This document shows, piece by piece, positions 19,523-28,399 of a stretch of 64,000 nucleotides of DNA (position 1 is its first letter; every line of letters starts with the position of its first letter). The notes below the pieces were generated by a model. That model searched no databases. It saw only the letters and a list, made by a program, of their open reading frames with translations, and was not told where the DNA came from. The DNA comes from Rickettsiales bacterium (GTDB lineage Bacteria; Pseudomonadota; Alphaproteobacteria; G027485855): contig JAIXQD010000001.1 of the NCBI GenBank assembly GCA_027485855.1, forward strand, positions 455,575 to 519,574, in the 5' to 3' direction. Position numbers and translations under genes: made by a program.

Positions 19523-20353
19523 ATGAAAAGACGTCGCATTTATGAGGGCAAAGCCAAGGACCTGTTTGAAGGGCCCGAAGCTGGCACGCTTATTCAATAT
19601 TTTAAAGATGACACTGCGGCCAATAAAGGCAAAACCAGCGGCGTGATTGTCGGCAAAGGCGTTATCAATAATCGCATTTCTGAGTTTTTATTCACCCGCC
19701 TTGGCGAAATGGGCGTGCCGCATCATCTGGTGCGCAGGGTCAATATGCGCGAGCAGCTGATAAGAGCGGCCGAGATTATACCGGTGCATATTGTCGTGCG
19801 TAATTTAGCCGCGGGGTCTTTTGCGCAGCGTTTTGGCCGCCCTGAAGGCGAAGCCTTGCCGCGCTCGATTGTTGAGTTTTTTATCAAGGACGAAAAAATT
19901 GGCTACCCGCTCGTGACCCACGAGCATATCACCGCTTTTAATTTTGCCGCGCCCGATGAGCTGGAAGAAATGTTTCATCAAAGCTTACGCATCAATGATT
20001 ATTTATCGGGCTTGTTTTTTGGGGTTGGCTTGCGCCTTGTTGATATCAGGCTAGAATTTGGCCGCCTTTACGACGATATGGGCAGCTACCTTGTGCTCAC
20101 CGATGAAATCTCGCCCGACACGATGCGCCTATGGGATATCAAAACCAACGAGAAATACGATAAAGACCGCTTCCGCCTTAAACTCGATCGCATTGCCGAA
20201 GGCTATCAGGAAGTCGCCCGACGCTTAGGTATATTGCCCGAGATGCTGCCGCAAGATGCCAATAGCCCTGCTCCGGGTGATGCCGCGCTTGAGGCCGAGG
20301 GCGAAGCCCCGGGCGCTGGCAAACGTCCCAGCTTCAGATTTTGGAAGCGCTAA
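19523..20353 (+). CDS. purC: Phosphoribosylaminoimidazole-succinocarboxamide synthase (SAICAR synthetase)
   Basis: ATP-dependent ligase that joins aspartate to CAIR in purine synthesis. Family motifs are RRRIYEGKAKDLFEG at the N-terminus, the phosphate loop near NKGKTSGVIVGKGVINN, IPVHIVVRNLAAGSF, and the catalytic-site run LVLTDEISPDTMRLWD. The 276 residues include a ~30-residue C-terminal extension (Pro/Ala/Gly-rich, then FRFWKR) beyond the normal end. The stop overlaps the next start (TAATG). purS, purQ and purL do not follow. Confidence 0.96.
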   Translation: MKRRRIYEGKAKDLFEGPEAGTLIQYFKDDTAANKGKTSGVIVGKGVINNRISEFLFTRLGEMGVPHHLVRRVNMREQLIRAAEIIPVHIVVRNLAAGSFAQRFGRPEGEALPRSIVEFFIKDEKIGYPLVTHEHITAFNFAAPDELEEMFHQSLRINDYLSGLFFGVGLRLVDIRLEFGRLYDDMGSYLVLTDEISPDTMRLWDIKTNEKYDKDRFRLKLDRIAEGYQEVARRLGILPEMLPQDANSPAPGDAALEAEGEAPGAGKRPSFRFWKR

Positions 20354-20952
20354 TGCGCACTCTTTTTGCTTGGCTGTTATTGGCTTTTTGTGTGGTGGCG
20401 GCGCCTTTGGCGTTGGCCAACACCAATGCAGTCGGCGCGCAAAATTTTTATTTAGATGACCGGCTCTCGAGCTTTGCGGTGCGTGTGCCCATGGCGCCGC
20501 AACGTGGTGTGCAAGGTGCGGTCATGGGTTTGTTGCCGCAAGTGATGGGCGATTTCAAACTTTCGGCGGATGGTCAAAAACTATTGCGCCTGCGGCTTGT
20601 GGCCGATATGCGCGGCTTTACCAGCGGCAATAGCAGCGCCGATAGCCAATGGCGCAGCGATGAAATGCTGGCCAGTGCGCGTTATCCACAAATGCAGCTT
20701 TCGCTGACCGAGTTTAGCGATAACAAAGCCAGTGGTAAAATCTATTGGCGCGGGCAAGAACTGCCCATTAGTCTTACCAGCAAAATATATTTGGGCGCTG
20801 GCAGCAAAGGCTTGTTTAGTGATGTTGTGGGCCCACCCAATCATGCGCATATTAGTTTACAAGGCACCATAAACCTACCTGCACCCATGGGCGATAATGA
20901 TGCAGTAGAGCTACAATTATGGCTAGAGCTTGCAGGCGTTGCGCAAAACTAA
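20353..20952 (+). CDS. YceI-like periplasmic protein
   Basis: 199 residues with a signal peptide (FAWLLLAFCVVAAPLALA) and a beta-rich lipocalin-like body. The segments RGFTSGNSSADSQWRSDEML, SARYPQMQL and SGKIYWRGQELPISL follow the order of the YceI domain. YceI proteins bind isoprenoid-like lipids in the periplasm, but this copy is divergent. The start at 20353 overlaps the purC stop, so it is probably co-transcribed with purC. Confidence 0.6.
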   Translation: MRTLFAWLLLAFCVVAAPLALANTNAVGAQNFYLDDRLSSFAVRVPMAPQRGVQGAVMGLLPQVMGDFKLSADGQKLLRLRLVADMRGFTSGNSSADSQWRSDEMLASARYPQMQLSLTEFSDNKASGKIYWRGQELPISLTSKIYLGAGSKGLFSDVVGPPNHAHISLQGTINLPAPMGDNDAVELQLWLELAGVAQN

Positions 20953-20991
20953 ACACACAAAACTAATGCGCAAAATTTATTTGGTGAGCCG

Positions 20992-21795
20992 CTAAATTTT
21001 GGGGCAGCCTTGCATAATTTGCTGCAAAGTTTGCGCCCAATATTCAATTTGCGTATCGCTATCAAGCAAATCTTTAGCAAAGGCAATATGTGCATGGGTA
21101 ACACCATGTGCTGCTGCATGATGCGCCCGTGTATAGTGCGCGGCGCCACGGCTAGAAACAGGCTGATTAAAGCCCACTTTAATGTCTTGCCTTGCACATA
21201 GTCCGTCTTGCAAAACATCAACGAGGCGACGGTCTGCATCAAATTGCAAATTGATATGCCAATCGCGCATATGCACCGGCAGATTGCCTAAAGAAAATGT
21301 GCCCATGGTCAGCAATTGCGCTGGTTGCCCGCGTAATTCGCGCTCTTGCAGCTGTTCGGCCAAAGCTAAATGAAACGGCCAAAATAAAGCATCTTGGCGG
21401 CGCTTACGCTCGGCCTTGGTCAGTGCCAAATTGGCGGCTAAAGTTTGTTGCTCAAGCATCATGGGGATGGAATCGGCATGATCAAGCGGCAGCGACACAT
21501 CAATAACCAGGCGCGAGTAATTGGCAATCACCACCGTGGCCCCGCTGGCTTGCGCAAATTTTTCGGCCAGCAGCAAGGCGCCACTATCCATCGCTTGTGC
21601 GCTTTGACGCTGCGGGCGGCTCAGGCCCATACCCTCGAATATTTCAGGAATAAGGCTAGAGGCATGCTCTACGGCAAGCACGAGGGCGCTTTGGCTTTCA
21701 GGGTTAAGCACGCGCACAGCCTCGGGCTCGCCTAAGCCTAACAGCGGCTCCAAACCATATTCGGTGACTTGTAAATTGGCTTGCGGTCTTAACAT
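20992..21795 (-). CDS. N-formylglutamate amidohydrolase family protein
   Basis: 267 residues. Family signatures are VLAVEHASSLIPE near residue 40 (HxS and a nearby acid), AMDSGALLLAEKFA, and NYSRLVIDVSLPLDHAD. These match the FGase (PF05013) zinc hydrolase fold, which cleaves N-formylglutamate in histidine degradation. No hut genes are nearby, so the true substrate may be another N-acyl amino acid. It is the only minus-strand gene between purC and bolA and lies where purS/purQ/purL might be expected. Confidence 0.82.
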   Translation of the reverse strand: MLRPQANLQVTEYGLEPLLGLGEPEAVRVLNPESQSALVLAVEHASSLIPEIFEGMGLSRPQRQSAQAMDSGALLLAEKFAQASGATVVIANYSRLVIDVSLPLDHADSIPMMLEQQTLAANLALTKAERKRRQDALFWPFHLALAEQLQERELRGQPAQLLTMGTFSLGNLPVHMRDWHINLQFDADRRLVDVLQDGLCARQDIKVGFNQPVSSRGAAHYTRAHHAAAHGVTHAHIAFAKDLLDSDTQIEYWAQTLQQIMQGCPKI

Positions 21796-21863
21796 ATTCT
21801 GTTCCTGCTTATGTTTTTAGACTTCTCACCCTAATCTAATCAGATAGAAATAGTTGCAACAAT

Positions 21864-21918
21864 GTTTTTATCATTTCATGGGGTTTTTATCATTTCATGG
21901 GTTTTTGTTATTTTATGC
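21864..21918. repeat. 19-bp tandem repeat upstream of bolA
   Basis: Two identical 19-base units GTTTTTATCATTTCATGGG (21864-21882 and 21883-21901), followed by a degenerate third unit to about 21918. It occupies the spacer between the divergent formylglutamate hydrolase and bolA genes. Confidence 0.8.
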
Positions 21919-21971
21919 CGTAACATCCCTAGTTTATTGACAAAAAGCCCTGACATAGCCATTTATGATGC

Positions 21972-22202
21972 ATGCCTATGTCTGCACAAGAAATTGAAAC
22001 GCTGATAAAAGCCGCCCTACCGGACGCGGTTATTAACATTCGCGACCTTGCCGGCGATGGCGACCACTATGCCGCCGAGATTACTTCTGCCGCTTTTATT
22101 GGTAAAAGCCGTGTTATGCAGCACCAGATGGTTTATAACGCGCTGCAAGGGCGCATGGGTGGCCTGTTACACGCTTTAGCCTTAACTACAAAAACCCCTT
22201 AA
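21972..22202 (+). CDS. bolA: BolA family protein
   Basis: 76 residues with the short class II BolA fold. MSAQEIETLIKAALPDA is the first helix; DGDHYAAEI carries the conserved region around the Fe-S-ligating position; and GKSRVMQHQMVYNAL has the conserved His. BolA proteins pair with monothiol glutaredoxins in Fe-S trafficking, and grxD follows 13 bases downstream. The start may be 21978 (MSAQ) instead of 21972. Confidence 0.9.
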   Translation: MPMSAQEIETLIKAALPDAVINIRDLAGDGDHYAAEITSAAFIGKSRVMQHQMVYNALQGRMGGLLHALALTTKTP

Positions 22203-22215
22203 AGGAGCCTTCGCC

Positions 22216-22584
22216 ATGACCACAACTGCGAGCACAATTGACAGCACTGCTGAAAACACTGCAAACAAAATTAAAGCCGAAATTGAGAGCGTGCCCGTGG
22301 TGCTGTTTATGAAAGGCACGCCCACTTTTCCGCAATGTGGTTTTTCGGGCCGTGTGGTGCAAATCCTCAATCATCTGGGCGTAAATTTTAAGGGCATTAA
22401 TGTGCTGGAAGATGCCGCGCTGCGCCAAGGCATCAAGGATTTTTCTAACTGGCCGACCATTCCGCAGCTTTATGTGCAAGGCGAGTTTATCGGTGGCTGC
22501 GACATTGCCACCGAGATGTTCCAAAATGGCGAATTGCAGCAATTATTTAAAGATAAGGGCATTCAAAGCACCAGTGCTGCCTAA
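22216..22584 (+). CDS. grxD: Monothiol glutaredoxin, Grx4 type
   Basis: 122 residues with the monothiol active site CGFS in FPQCGFSGRVVQILN, preceded by VVLFMKGTP. WPTIPQLYVQGEFIGGCDI supplies the cis-proline and glutathione-binding residues. It carries or inserts [2Fe-2S] clusters with BolA. A clear AAGGAG ribosome site precedes the start. The stop overlaps the convergent lipoprotein gene by three bases. Confidence 0.96.
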   Translation: MTTTASTIDSTAENTANKIKAEIESVPVVLFMKGTPTFPQCGFSGRVVQILNHLGVNFKGINVLEDAALRQGIKDFSNWPTIPQLYVQGEFIGGCDIATEMFQNGELQQLFKDKGIQSTSAA

Positions 22585-23000
22585 GGCACCAATTTGCTGG
22601 CAGGCTGCATAAGTTGCGGCTGGTGTGTTTTTATACAATTCACCACGCCCGCCACTTGATCAAAATTATTATAGCCGCCATTGGAAAGCTTGTTATTGCC
22701 GCCCGCATTCCACAGCAGGTTGGCCGCTGGATAGTAGCGTAAACTTGGCTGCAAATAGGCTTGGTTAAACTCAAAATAAGCGTGCCCCTGTCCGTCATAA
22801 CGAATTGCCGGATCAAGGTTTGCATTAATTGACCGTACGCATGAATGAAAATCTGCCGAAACTGTGGCCACAGCAGGAGTTTGTTGTGTACGAGGCTGGT
22901 CATATTGTGTGCCCTGTATCGGGCTGCACGCAACTGCCAAAGTTGCCATGCCTGCTAATGTTGCGGCTTTAAGCCAAAAACCTAAGCTGTGCTTTGTCAT
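22581..23000 (-). CDS. Predicted small lipoprotein, function unknown
   Basis: 139 residues starting MTKHSLGFW. A signal peptide (ATLAGMATLAVAC) ends in a lipobox with cysteine ~25. The mature protein has a Gln/Pro/Thr-rich stretch, then a region with Tyr and Asn (RYYPAANLLWNAGGNNKL) and two further cysteines. It is convergent with grxD. I recognise no family; envelope location is the only supported statement. Confidence 0.6.
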   Translation of the reverse strand: MTKHSLGFWLKAATLAGMATLAVACSPIQGTQYDQPRTQQTPAVATVSADFHSCVRSINANLDPAIRYDGQGHAYFEFNQAYLQPSLRYYPAANLLWNAGGNNKLSNGGYNNFDQVAGVVNCIKTHQPQLMQPASKLVP

Positions 23001-23050
23001 GATTTTCCCCCTCATTTAAGTTTATCCAAAAAGGGTGAAAGTAATCAAAA

Positions 23051-23079
23051 AAAGCCGCTGGTTTGCGCCAGCGGCTTTT
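23051..23079 (-). terminator. Rho-independent terminator of rpsD
   Basis: Perfect 11-bp stem AAAGCCGCTGG / CCAGCGGCTTT with a loop of about 7 bases, and an A-run on the plus strand to its left, which is a U-run in rpsD mRNA. It lies about 70 bases after the rpsD stop. Confidence 0.85.
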
Positions 23080-23097
23080 ATCTTGGTAAAAACAAAA

Positions 23098-23153
23098 TTA
23101 ACGCCCAAAAATTAACGCCAAAATTAACGCCAAAATTAGCGCCCAAAATTAAC
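23098..23153. repeat. Tandem repeat at the 3' end of rpsD
   Basis: About five units of an 11- to 13-base element of the form TTAACGCC(C)AAAA; the first unit is attaacgcccaaaa. The rightmost unit contains the rpsD stop codon, so the repeat appears to have expanded outward from the gene end. Confidence 0.75.
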
Positions 23154-23763
23154 GTGAATAATATTCGATAACCAGGTTAGGCTCCATCTGTGATGGGTAT
23201 GGCACATCGGCCAAGCCAGGGGCGCGCACAAAGCTGCCCTTCATGGCGCCATGATCAACTTGCAGATATTCAGGCACATCGCGCTCGGTGCTTTGCGTGG
23301 CACCCAAAATCAGCGCCATTTGCTTGCTGGCGGTTTTAACCTCAATGGTGTCACCGTCTTTAACGCGATAGCTGGCGATATTGACTTTTTTGCCATTGAT
23401 ACGGAAATGGCCATGATTAATCAGCTGGCGTGCCGACCAAGGTGTTGGCGCAAATTTCATGCGATAGACCACCGCATCAAAGCGGCGCTCGAGTAATTGA
23501 ATGAGTAGCTCGGCGCTATCGCCCTTGCGACGAATAGCTTCCTGATAGGTGCGACGAAATTGTTTTTCGCCGATATTGCCGTAATATAAACGCAGCTTTT
23601 GCTTAGCCAGCAATTGCAGACCGAAGTCAGATGGTTTTTTACGGCGCTGGCCATGTTGACCGGGGCCATAGCTGCGGTCATTGACGGGGCTTTTGGCACG
23701 GCCCCAAAGATTGACGCCAAGGCGGCGGTCGATTTTATATTTAGCGTTAAGGCGCTTTGTCAT
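23149..23763 (-). CDS. rpsD: 30S ribosomal protein S4
   Basis: Primary 16S rRNA-binding protein that nucleates 30S assembly. The 204 residues begin [20 protein letters not shown]. The S4 domain is seen in [19 protein letters not shown] and [20 protein letters not shown]. The length and the [15 protein letters not shown] loop are typical of alphaproteobacteria, with no N-terminal zinc cysteines. A longer upstream frame exists, but this ATG gives the family start. Confidence 0.97.
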   Translation of the reverse strand: MTKRLNAKYKIDRRLGVNLWGRAKSPVNDRSYGPGQHGQRRKKPSDFGLQLLAKQKLRLYYGNIGEKQFRRTYQEAIRRKGDSAELLIQLLERRFDAVVYRMKFAPTPWSARQLINHGHFRINGKKVNIASYRVKDGDTIEVKTASKQMALILGATQSTERDVPEYLQVDHGAMKGSFVRAPGLADVPYPSQMEPNLVIEYYSR

Positions 23764-23924
23764 AATAGTCTCTCTTGTTGTTCCGGATAGTGAGCGAGAT
23801 ATTCGCCCACGGGGAAGCCCAAAAATGGCTGTACCCACTTGCCCAGAAAGTTTGCTTTTTTAGGCAAATTAGCTGTGCTTGTCAATCATAAGAGCTTATT
23901 TTGGCATAAGCGCCTATTTTGACG

Positions 23925-24692
23925 CTAATTATTGCGCTTTTTATCGCCATGCAGGGCCTTTATCACGCCGCGCAGGGTGTTAACCTCCTGCTGGGTGGGG
24001 GCGGCACGAGCAATAAGCAGCCTTAAATTACGAATGAGGCGGGCGCGTTGGTCGGGCGAGTTGAAAAAGCCGCTCACCTCTAATGTGTCGCGCAGATGGT
24101 CTTGTAGGCCAAAAAGCTCGGCTTTGGTGGCGGGCGGGCTTTTATTGGGCTGTGGCGGCAAGGCTGTATCAACCGCCACGCGCCACGCATAGGCCAAAAC
24201 CTGCACCGCATGCGACAAATTAAGCGACGGAAAATCAGGGTTGCAGGGTATCTGCACCAAAGCATCACAGCGGGCCATATCTTCGTTAGTGAGCCCTGCC
24301 CGCTCTGGCCCAAACAGCCAGGCAACCTTAACCCCTTGCGCTTGTGCTTTAATAGTTTTTAGCGCGGCTGCTGTAGGCGATAACACCGGCATGGGCATAT
24401 CGCGCACAAAAGCGCCTGTGCCATAAACCAATTGGCACTCAGACAGGGCTTGTGGCAAATCGGCGTAAAGCGTGGCGGCATCTAAAATAGCATCAGCGCC
24501 ACTGGCAGCGGCCCAAGCATGAGTTTGCGGCCAGCCATCACGCGGCGCCACCAATGACAATTGCGTAAGCCCCATCGTAGCCATAGCCCGCGCCGACATG
24601 CCGATATTATCGCATAGCTGTGTACCCAACAGCACCACGAGCGGCGCAAGGGGGTGCGGTTGCTGCACGGATGTTTTGGGCAGAACACTCAT
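23925..24692 (-). CDS. trmJ: tRNA/rRNA methyltransferase, TrmJ-like (SPOUT)
   Basis: SPOUT-class RNA 2'-O-methyltransferase; TrmJ modifies tRNA position 32. In the 255 residues, VVLLGTQLCDNIGMSARAM is the N-terminal motif, AWLFGPERAGLTNEDMARCD is motif 2 of the knotted SAM site, and IPCNPDFPSLNLSHAVQVLAY is motif 3. A C-terminal helical extension resembles TrmJ. Related families such as LasT are hard to separate by eye. It is divergent from the FolB-like gene. Confidence 0.88.
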   Translation of the reverse strand: MSVLPKTSVQQPHPLAPLVVLLGTQLCDNIGMSARAMATMGLTQLSLVAPRDGWPQTHAWAAASGADAILDAATLYADLPQALSECQLVYGTGAFVRDMPMPVLSPTAAALKTIKAQAQGVKVAWLFGPERAGLTNEDMARCDALVQIPCNPDFPSLNLSHAVQVLAYAWRVAVDTALPPQPNKSPPATKAELFGLQDHLRDTLEVSGFFNSPDQRARLIRNLRLLIARAAPTQQEVNTLRGVIKALHGDKKRNN

Positions 24693-24743
24693 TTTTAACT
24701 TCTATTCCTTACGCTGATACACATCTTATTTTAGGAGTTATAC

Positions 24744-25130
24744 ATGAAAGCCGAAAGAATTTGCAGCATTGTTGATGTGCCGGTTTTGGTGCGCATTCAG
24801 CATGGGCATCTCGACCCGATTTATCGCGTAGAGGGCGCCGCTGAATCGCGCGAAAAACTAACCGTCAGCATCTCGGTTGGCTGGCAAGATGAAGGCACCA
24901 TCGATTTTGCGCATCTTTATAATTACGCCTCGCTCTATAAGCTTCTGCAAGCCAAGCATGATGCGATAATTTCTGGCCCGATTGAGGGCTTTATTGATGA
25001 GCTGGAAAAAGAAGTGAGTGCGTCCACTTCGGCACAAGCCATTCGCCTCACCCATACGCATATTACGCTGGTGCGGCCAGATTTATTGCATGGCTTTGTG
25101 CGCTTACAAAAAATCAAGAAATACGACTAA
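24744..25130 (+). CDS. Dihydroneopterin aldolase-like (tunnelling fold) protein
   Basis: 128 residues with the alternating pattern of FolB-type T-fold enzymes. VRIQHGHL... is followed by beta strands ending ISVGWQDEG; TIDFAHLYNYASLYKLL matches the 'TIDYAxLYxxI' strand-helix; GFIDELEKEV is the second helix; and THTHITLVRP is near the active-site strand with the usual KP as RP. No other folate gene is nearby. A TAGGAG ribosome site supports the start. The fold call is by pattern only. Confidence 0.5.
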   Translation: MKAERICSIVDVPVLVRIQHGHLDPIYRVEGAAESREKLTVSISVGWQDEGTIDFAHLYNYASLYKLLQAKHDAIISGPIEGFIDELEKEVSASTSAQAIRLTHTHITLVRPDLLHGFVRLQKIKKYD

Positions 25131-25139
25131 GGATAATAG

Positions 25140-26456
25140 TTAAGCGCGGCGCCAGCTGGTGCCGCCCGCCGCATCTTCTAAGATAATGCCTTGCGCTAAT
25201 AACGCATCGCGGATGGCGTCGGCCTTGGCAAAATCACGCGCCTTACGTGCTGCAAGGCGGCTGGCGATTTGTGCCTCTATCTCATCGGCCGTCAGCGCAC
25301 AGCCCACCAGCGCCTTAAACCATGCATCTGGCTCTTGCTGTAAAATGCCCAGCAAAGCGCCGCTAGCCCGCAATTGATTATCCGGGCACTCATGCAAAGC
25401 CGTGATGGCTGCCGGTGTGTTCAAGTCGGCACACAAAGCCTGCAATACCGCTGGATAAACATAATCTTCTTGGGTGGGGGCATTTTGCAAACGGCGATAA
25501 AATTTATCAAGGATGCTAGAGGCCACGCGCAAGCCCGCCACACTAAAATCGATGGGGCTACGATAATGGCTTTGCAATAAGGCAAAACGAATGGCCTCAC
25601 CAGGCGCTTCGGCCAGCAAATCGCGCACCGTAAAAAAATTGCCCAGCGACTTTGCCATTTTTTTACCATCCACCATCAGCATGCCATTATGTAACCAAAA
25701 GCGTGCTAAAGGCGCATGATGGGCGCACTCGCTTTGCGCAATCTCATTTTCGTGATGCGGAAAAATTAAATCGCCGCCGCCGCCATGAATATCGAAGGTA
25801 ATGCCCAAATGTTTTTTAGCCATGGCCGAGCATTCAATGTGCCACCCCGGACGCCCGCGACCATAAGGACTATCCCAGCCGACTTGCTCAGGGCTGCTCG
25901 GCTTCCATAAGGTGAAATCGGCAGGATCGCGCTTATAAGGCGCCACATCAACCCGCGCCCCTGCCACCAAATCATCGCGGCTATGGCGGCTGAGTTTGCC
26001 ATAATCGGGCATGCTGGGCACATGGAACAACACTTGCCCCTCAACCTCATAGGCGTGGCCTTGCGCTATCAATGTTGCGATAAGTTCCAGCATCTCGGCG
26101 ATATGCTCGGTTGCCAGCGGCTGAATATCGGGTGCAAGGCAGTTAAGGGCGGCCATATCTTGGTTATATTGCAACGCTGTGCGGGTGGTGAGCGCGCTGA
26201 TGCTTTCGCCGGTTTGGGCGGCGCGCTCCATAATTTTATCATCAACATCGGTGATGTTGCGCACATAAAGCACTTGCGGATAAAGCCGCCGCAACAGCCG
26301 ATAGAGCACATCAAAAAACACCACCGGCACAGCATTGCCTAAATGCGCAAAATCATAAACGGTGGGGCCGCACACATAAAGCCGCACCAATGCCGGATTA
26401 AGCGGCACAAATACCTCGCGCTGGCGGGTTAAGGTGTTGTGCAGCTCGATGTGCAT
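25140..26456 (-). CDS. cysS: Cysteinyl-tRNA synthetase
   Basis: Class I synthetase charging tRNA-Cys. In the 438 residues, YVCGPTVYDFAHLGN carries the zinc cysteine and HxGN motif, RPGWHIECSAMAKKHLG carries further zinc ligands, and MLMVDGKKMAKSLGNFFTV is the KMSKS loop, with Ala replacing the first Ser. The C-terminal part ends ARDFAKADAIRDALLAQGI, a family hallmark. The start codon directly abuts the gltX stop, so the two form one operon. Confidence 0.97.
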   Translation of the reverse strand: MHIELHNTLTRQREVFVPLNPALVRLYVCGPTVYDFAHLGNAVPVVFFDVLYRLLRRLYPQVLYVRNITDVDDKIMERAAQTGESISALTTRTALQYNQDMAALNCLAPDIQPLATEHIAEMLELIATLIAQGHAYEVEGQVLFHVPSMPDYGKLSRHSRDDLVAGARVDVAPYKRDPADFTLWKPSSPEQVGWDSPYGRGRPGWHIECSAMAKKHLGITFDIHGGGGDLIFPHHENEIAQSECAHHAPLARFWLHNGMLMVDGKKMAKSLGNFFTVRDLLAEAPGEAIRFALLQSHYRSPIDFSVAGLRVASSILDKFYRRLQNAPTQEDYVYPAVLQALCADLNTPAAITALHECPDNQLRASGALLGILQQEPDAWFKALVGCALTADEIEAQIASRLAARKARDFAKADAIRDALLAQGIILEDAAGGTSWRRA

Positions 26457-27815
26457 TTAGGCTTTTTGTCCTAGCAAGCGTTTTTTGGCGACATCGGCCG
26501 ATAACAAGGGCAAAAATTTGGGCAATTCGGGGCCATCAGTGCGGCCTGTGAGGGCTTGGCGCAACGCCATAAATAGCGGCTTACCTTTTATGCCGGTTTT
26601 GCTCGATACCGCCTGCACCACATTTTGCCAAGCACCATCCAGCCATAATTGCGGCCAGACTTCGGCCGCGGCTGTAGTGATATTGGCATCGGCCATAACC
26701 GGCGTCAGCTCGGCATAAAGCACATTATACCAATCACGCGCTTCGACTAAGGTATGAATAACGGGGCGCACCACTTGCCAAAAAGCCTCATCGGCCCGGC
26801 TTAAACCCATAGCGGCCAGCCTTGGTGCCACCTCGGCGTAATCGGTATCTTGCAAAATTTTAGCATTAAGCCGCTTAATATCATCCATATCAAACTTAGC
26901 GGGCGAGCGGCTAATTTTATCAAGCCCATGGCTGGGTACGAGTTTTTGCAGTGTATTGACCGCTTCAACCGGCTCTGAGGTGCCAACCCGCGCCAAGAGC
27001 GAATTAATCGCCATCGGTTCAAGCCCCATTTCATCACGGATGGAGGCAATCGATAAAGTGCCTAAACGCTTGCTCATCTCTTCGCCGCTGGCACTGGTGA
27101 GCAACGGGAAATGCGCAAATTGTGGCACGCTTACAGCCGCACCTGTTACCTTAATCACTGCCTCAATGATTTGCACTTGCACGGCGGTATTGGCCACATG
27201 ATCTTCACCCCGGATAATATGGGTGATGGCAAAATCGACATCATCAATCGCCGACGAAAAAGTATAAAGCGGCACACCATCTTCGCGGATAATCACCGGG
27301 TCAGACATGCTACTGCCATGAAACTCTTTACGGCCTTGCACGCCATCATCCCAAATAATGGGCGCATGCGTGAGCTTAAAGCGCCAATGCGGTTTTTCGC
27401 CGGCAGCGATTTTTTGGCTGATTTGCTCGGGCGTCAGTTTAAGTGCCGCCCGATCATAGAGCGGCGGCAGACCACTGGCTAAAAGCGCCTTGCGCTTCAG
27501 CGATAATTCCTCGGCGGTTTCAAAGCAGGGATAAACCAAGCCCGCTTGTTTAAGCAAGGCCACAACTTCGTCATAACGGCCCATGCGGTCGGACTGGCGG
27601 GCAAACCTATCCCAGTTAAGGCCAAGCCATAATAAATCGCGCTCAATGGCTTTGGCGTAATCTTCGCGGCTGCGCTCACGGTCGGTGTCGTCAAGGCGCA
27701 GCATAAAGCTGCCGCCCTTTTGCCGCGCAAACAGCCAATTATTGAGGGCAGCGCGGATATTGCCGATATGCAGCAAACCGGTAGGCGACGGGGCAAAACG
27801 AACAGCAACGCTCAT
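26457..27815 (-). CDS. gltX: Glutamyl-tRNA synthetase
   Basis: Class I synthetase charging tRNA-Glu. VRFAPSPTGLLHIGNIRAAL is the HIGH region, HIIRGEDHVANTAVQ is typical of the active site, and SGEEMSKRLGTLS is the KMSKS-equivalent loop. At 452 residues it is a little shorter than the E. coli enzyme. Many alphaproteobacteria carry two gltX genes, and this form with MSKRLGTLSI may be one of the pair; that is inference. It is upstream of cysS with no gap. Confidence 0.95.
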   Translation of the reverse strand: MSVAVRFAPSPTGLLHIGNIRAALNNWLFARQKGGSFMLRLDDTDRERSREDYAKAIERDLLWLGLNWDRFARQSDRMGRYDEVVALLKQAGLVYPCFETAEELSLKRKALLASGLPPLYDRAALKLTPEQISQKIAAGEKPHWRFKLTHAPIIWDDGVQGRKEFHGSSMSDPVIIREDGVPLYTFSSAIDDVDFAITHIIRGEDHVANTAVQVQIIEAVIKVTGAAVSVPQFAHFPLLTSASGEEMSKRLGTLSIASIRDEMGLEPMAINSLLARVGTSEPVEAVNTLQKLVPSHGLDKISRSPAKFDMDDIKRLNAKILQDTDYAEVAPRLAAMGLSRADEAFWQVVRPVIHTLVEARDWYNVLYAELTPVMADANITTAAAEVWPQLWLDGAWQNVVQAVSSKTGIKGKPLFMALRQALTGRTDGPELPKFLPLLSADVAKKRLLGQKA

Positions 27816-28022
27816 AGTAAACTCACTGGTTAGATATTAATGGCCAGATATTAACAGCTAAATTATATAGGCTTTCCAGCCTCTACATTATGCGCCCAAG
27901 GGCAGTTTTAAAAGTATTAAATGCAAATATTTGCCTATGAAACTATTTAAAGCCAAGACAAACCTAGGGCTAAAATTATATAAGCTAAGGCATAGATTAA
28001 AGCATTACTTGAGGAGATTAAC

Positions 28023-28379
28023 ATGAGCCTTGTTTGCCGCATTGTGCGCTTTAGCCAAAATGATAGCCAGCTTACCCTAACCTATATCGTGCCCCCAGCC
28101 CAACTGGACGAATTTGACGAGCTGCACAAAGCTTTTGCCAAGCAACCGAAGCTTTTACTCCCCATGTTTAAACACATTGGCGCTGTGTTGCATAACCCTT
28201 ATGCCGCTTTTTTTGAGGGTGCCAGCTATTATGAGGTGGGCCCACAGTATAAGCGCCTTGTACGTACCGATACACAAGGCCGCCCCCACCATGAAAAACT
28301 ACCCGCTTTTGAAGAGCATAAGGCAGGCAAGGTCACGCGCACTTTTGCACTTAAGGGTGTGCCCCTATATAAAGTATAA
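28023..28379 (+). CDS. Conserved-looking 118-residue protein, function unknown
   Basis: A small soluble protein starting MSLVCRIVRFSQNDSQL, with no signal peptide or membrane segment. A strong GAGGAG ribosome site six bases before the ATG supports expression. The middle has HIGAVLHNPYAAFFEGASYY and a basic RLVRTDTQGRPHHEKL region. It is followed by a TATAAAG repeat and then uvrB. I recognise no family. Confidence 0.6.
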   Translation: MSLVCRIVRFSQNDSQLTLTYIVPPAQLDEFDELHKAFAKQPKLLLPMFKHIGAVLHNPYAAFFEGASYYEVGPQYKRLVRTDTQGRPHHEKLPAFEEHKAGKVTRTFALKGVPLYKV

Positions 28380-28393
28380 AGTATAAAGTATAG
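28368..28393. repeat. 7-bp tandem repeat before uvrB
   Basis: About 3.7 units of TATAAAG, beginning in the last codons of the preceding gene and ending 7 bases before the uvrB start. Each unit contains a TATAAA that resembles a -10 element. Confidence 0.8.
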
Positions 28394-28399
28394 TGCCTT

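Noticed and set aside
21864-21918. CRISPR-like array before bolA
   Set aside because: Units are directly adjacent with no spacers; it is a simple tandem repeat.
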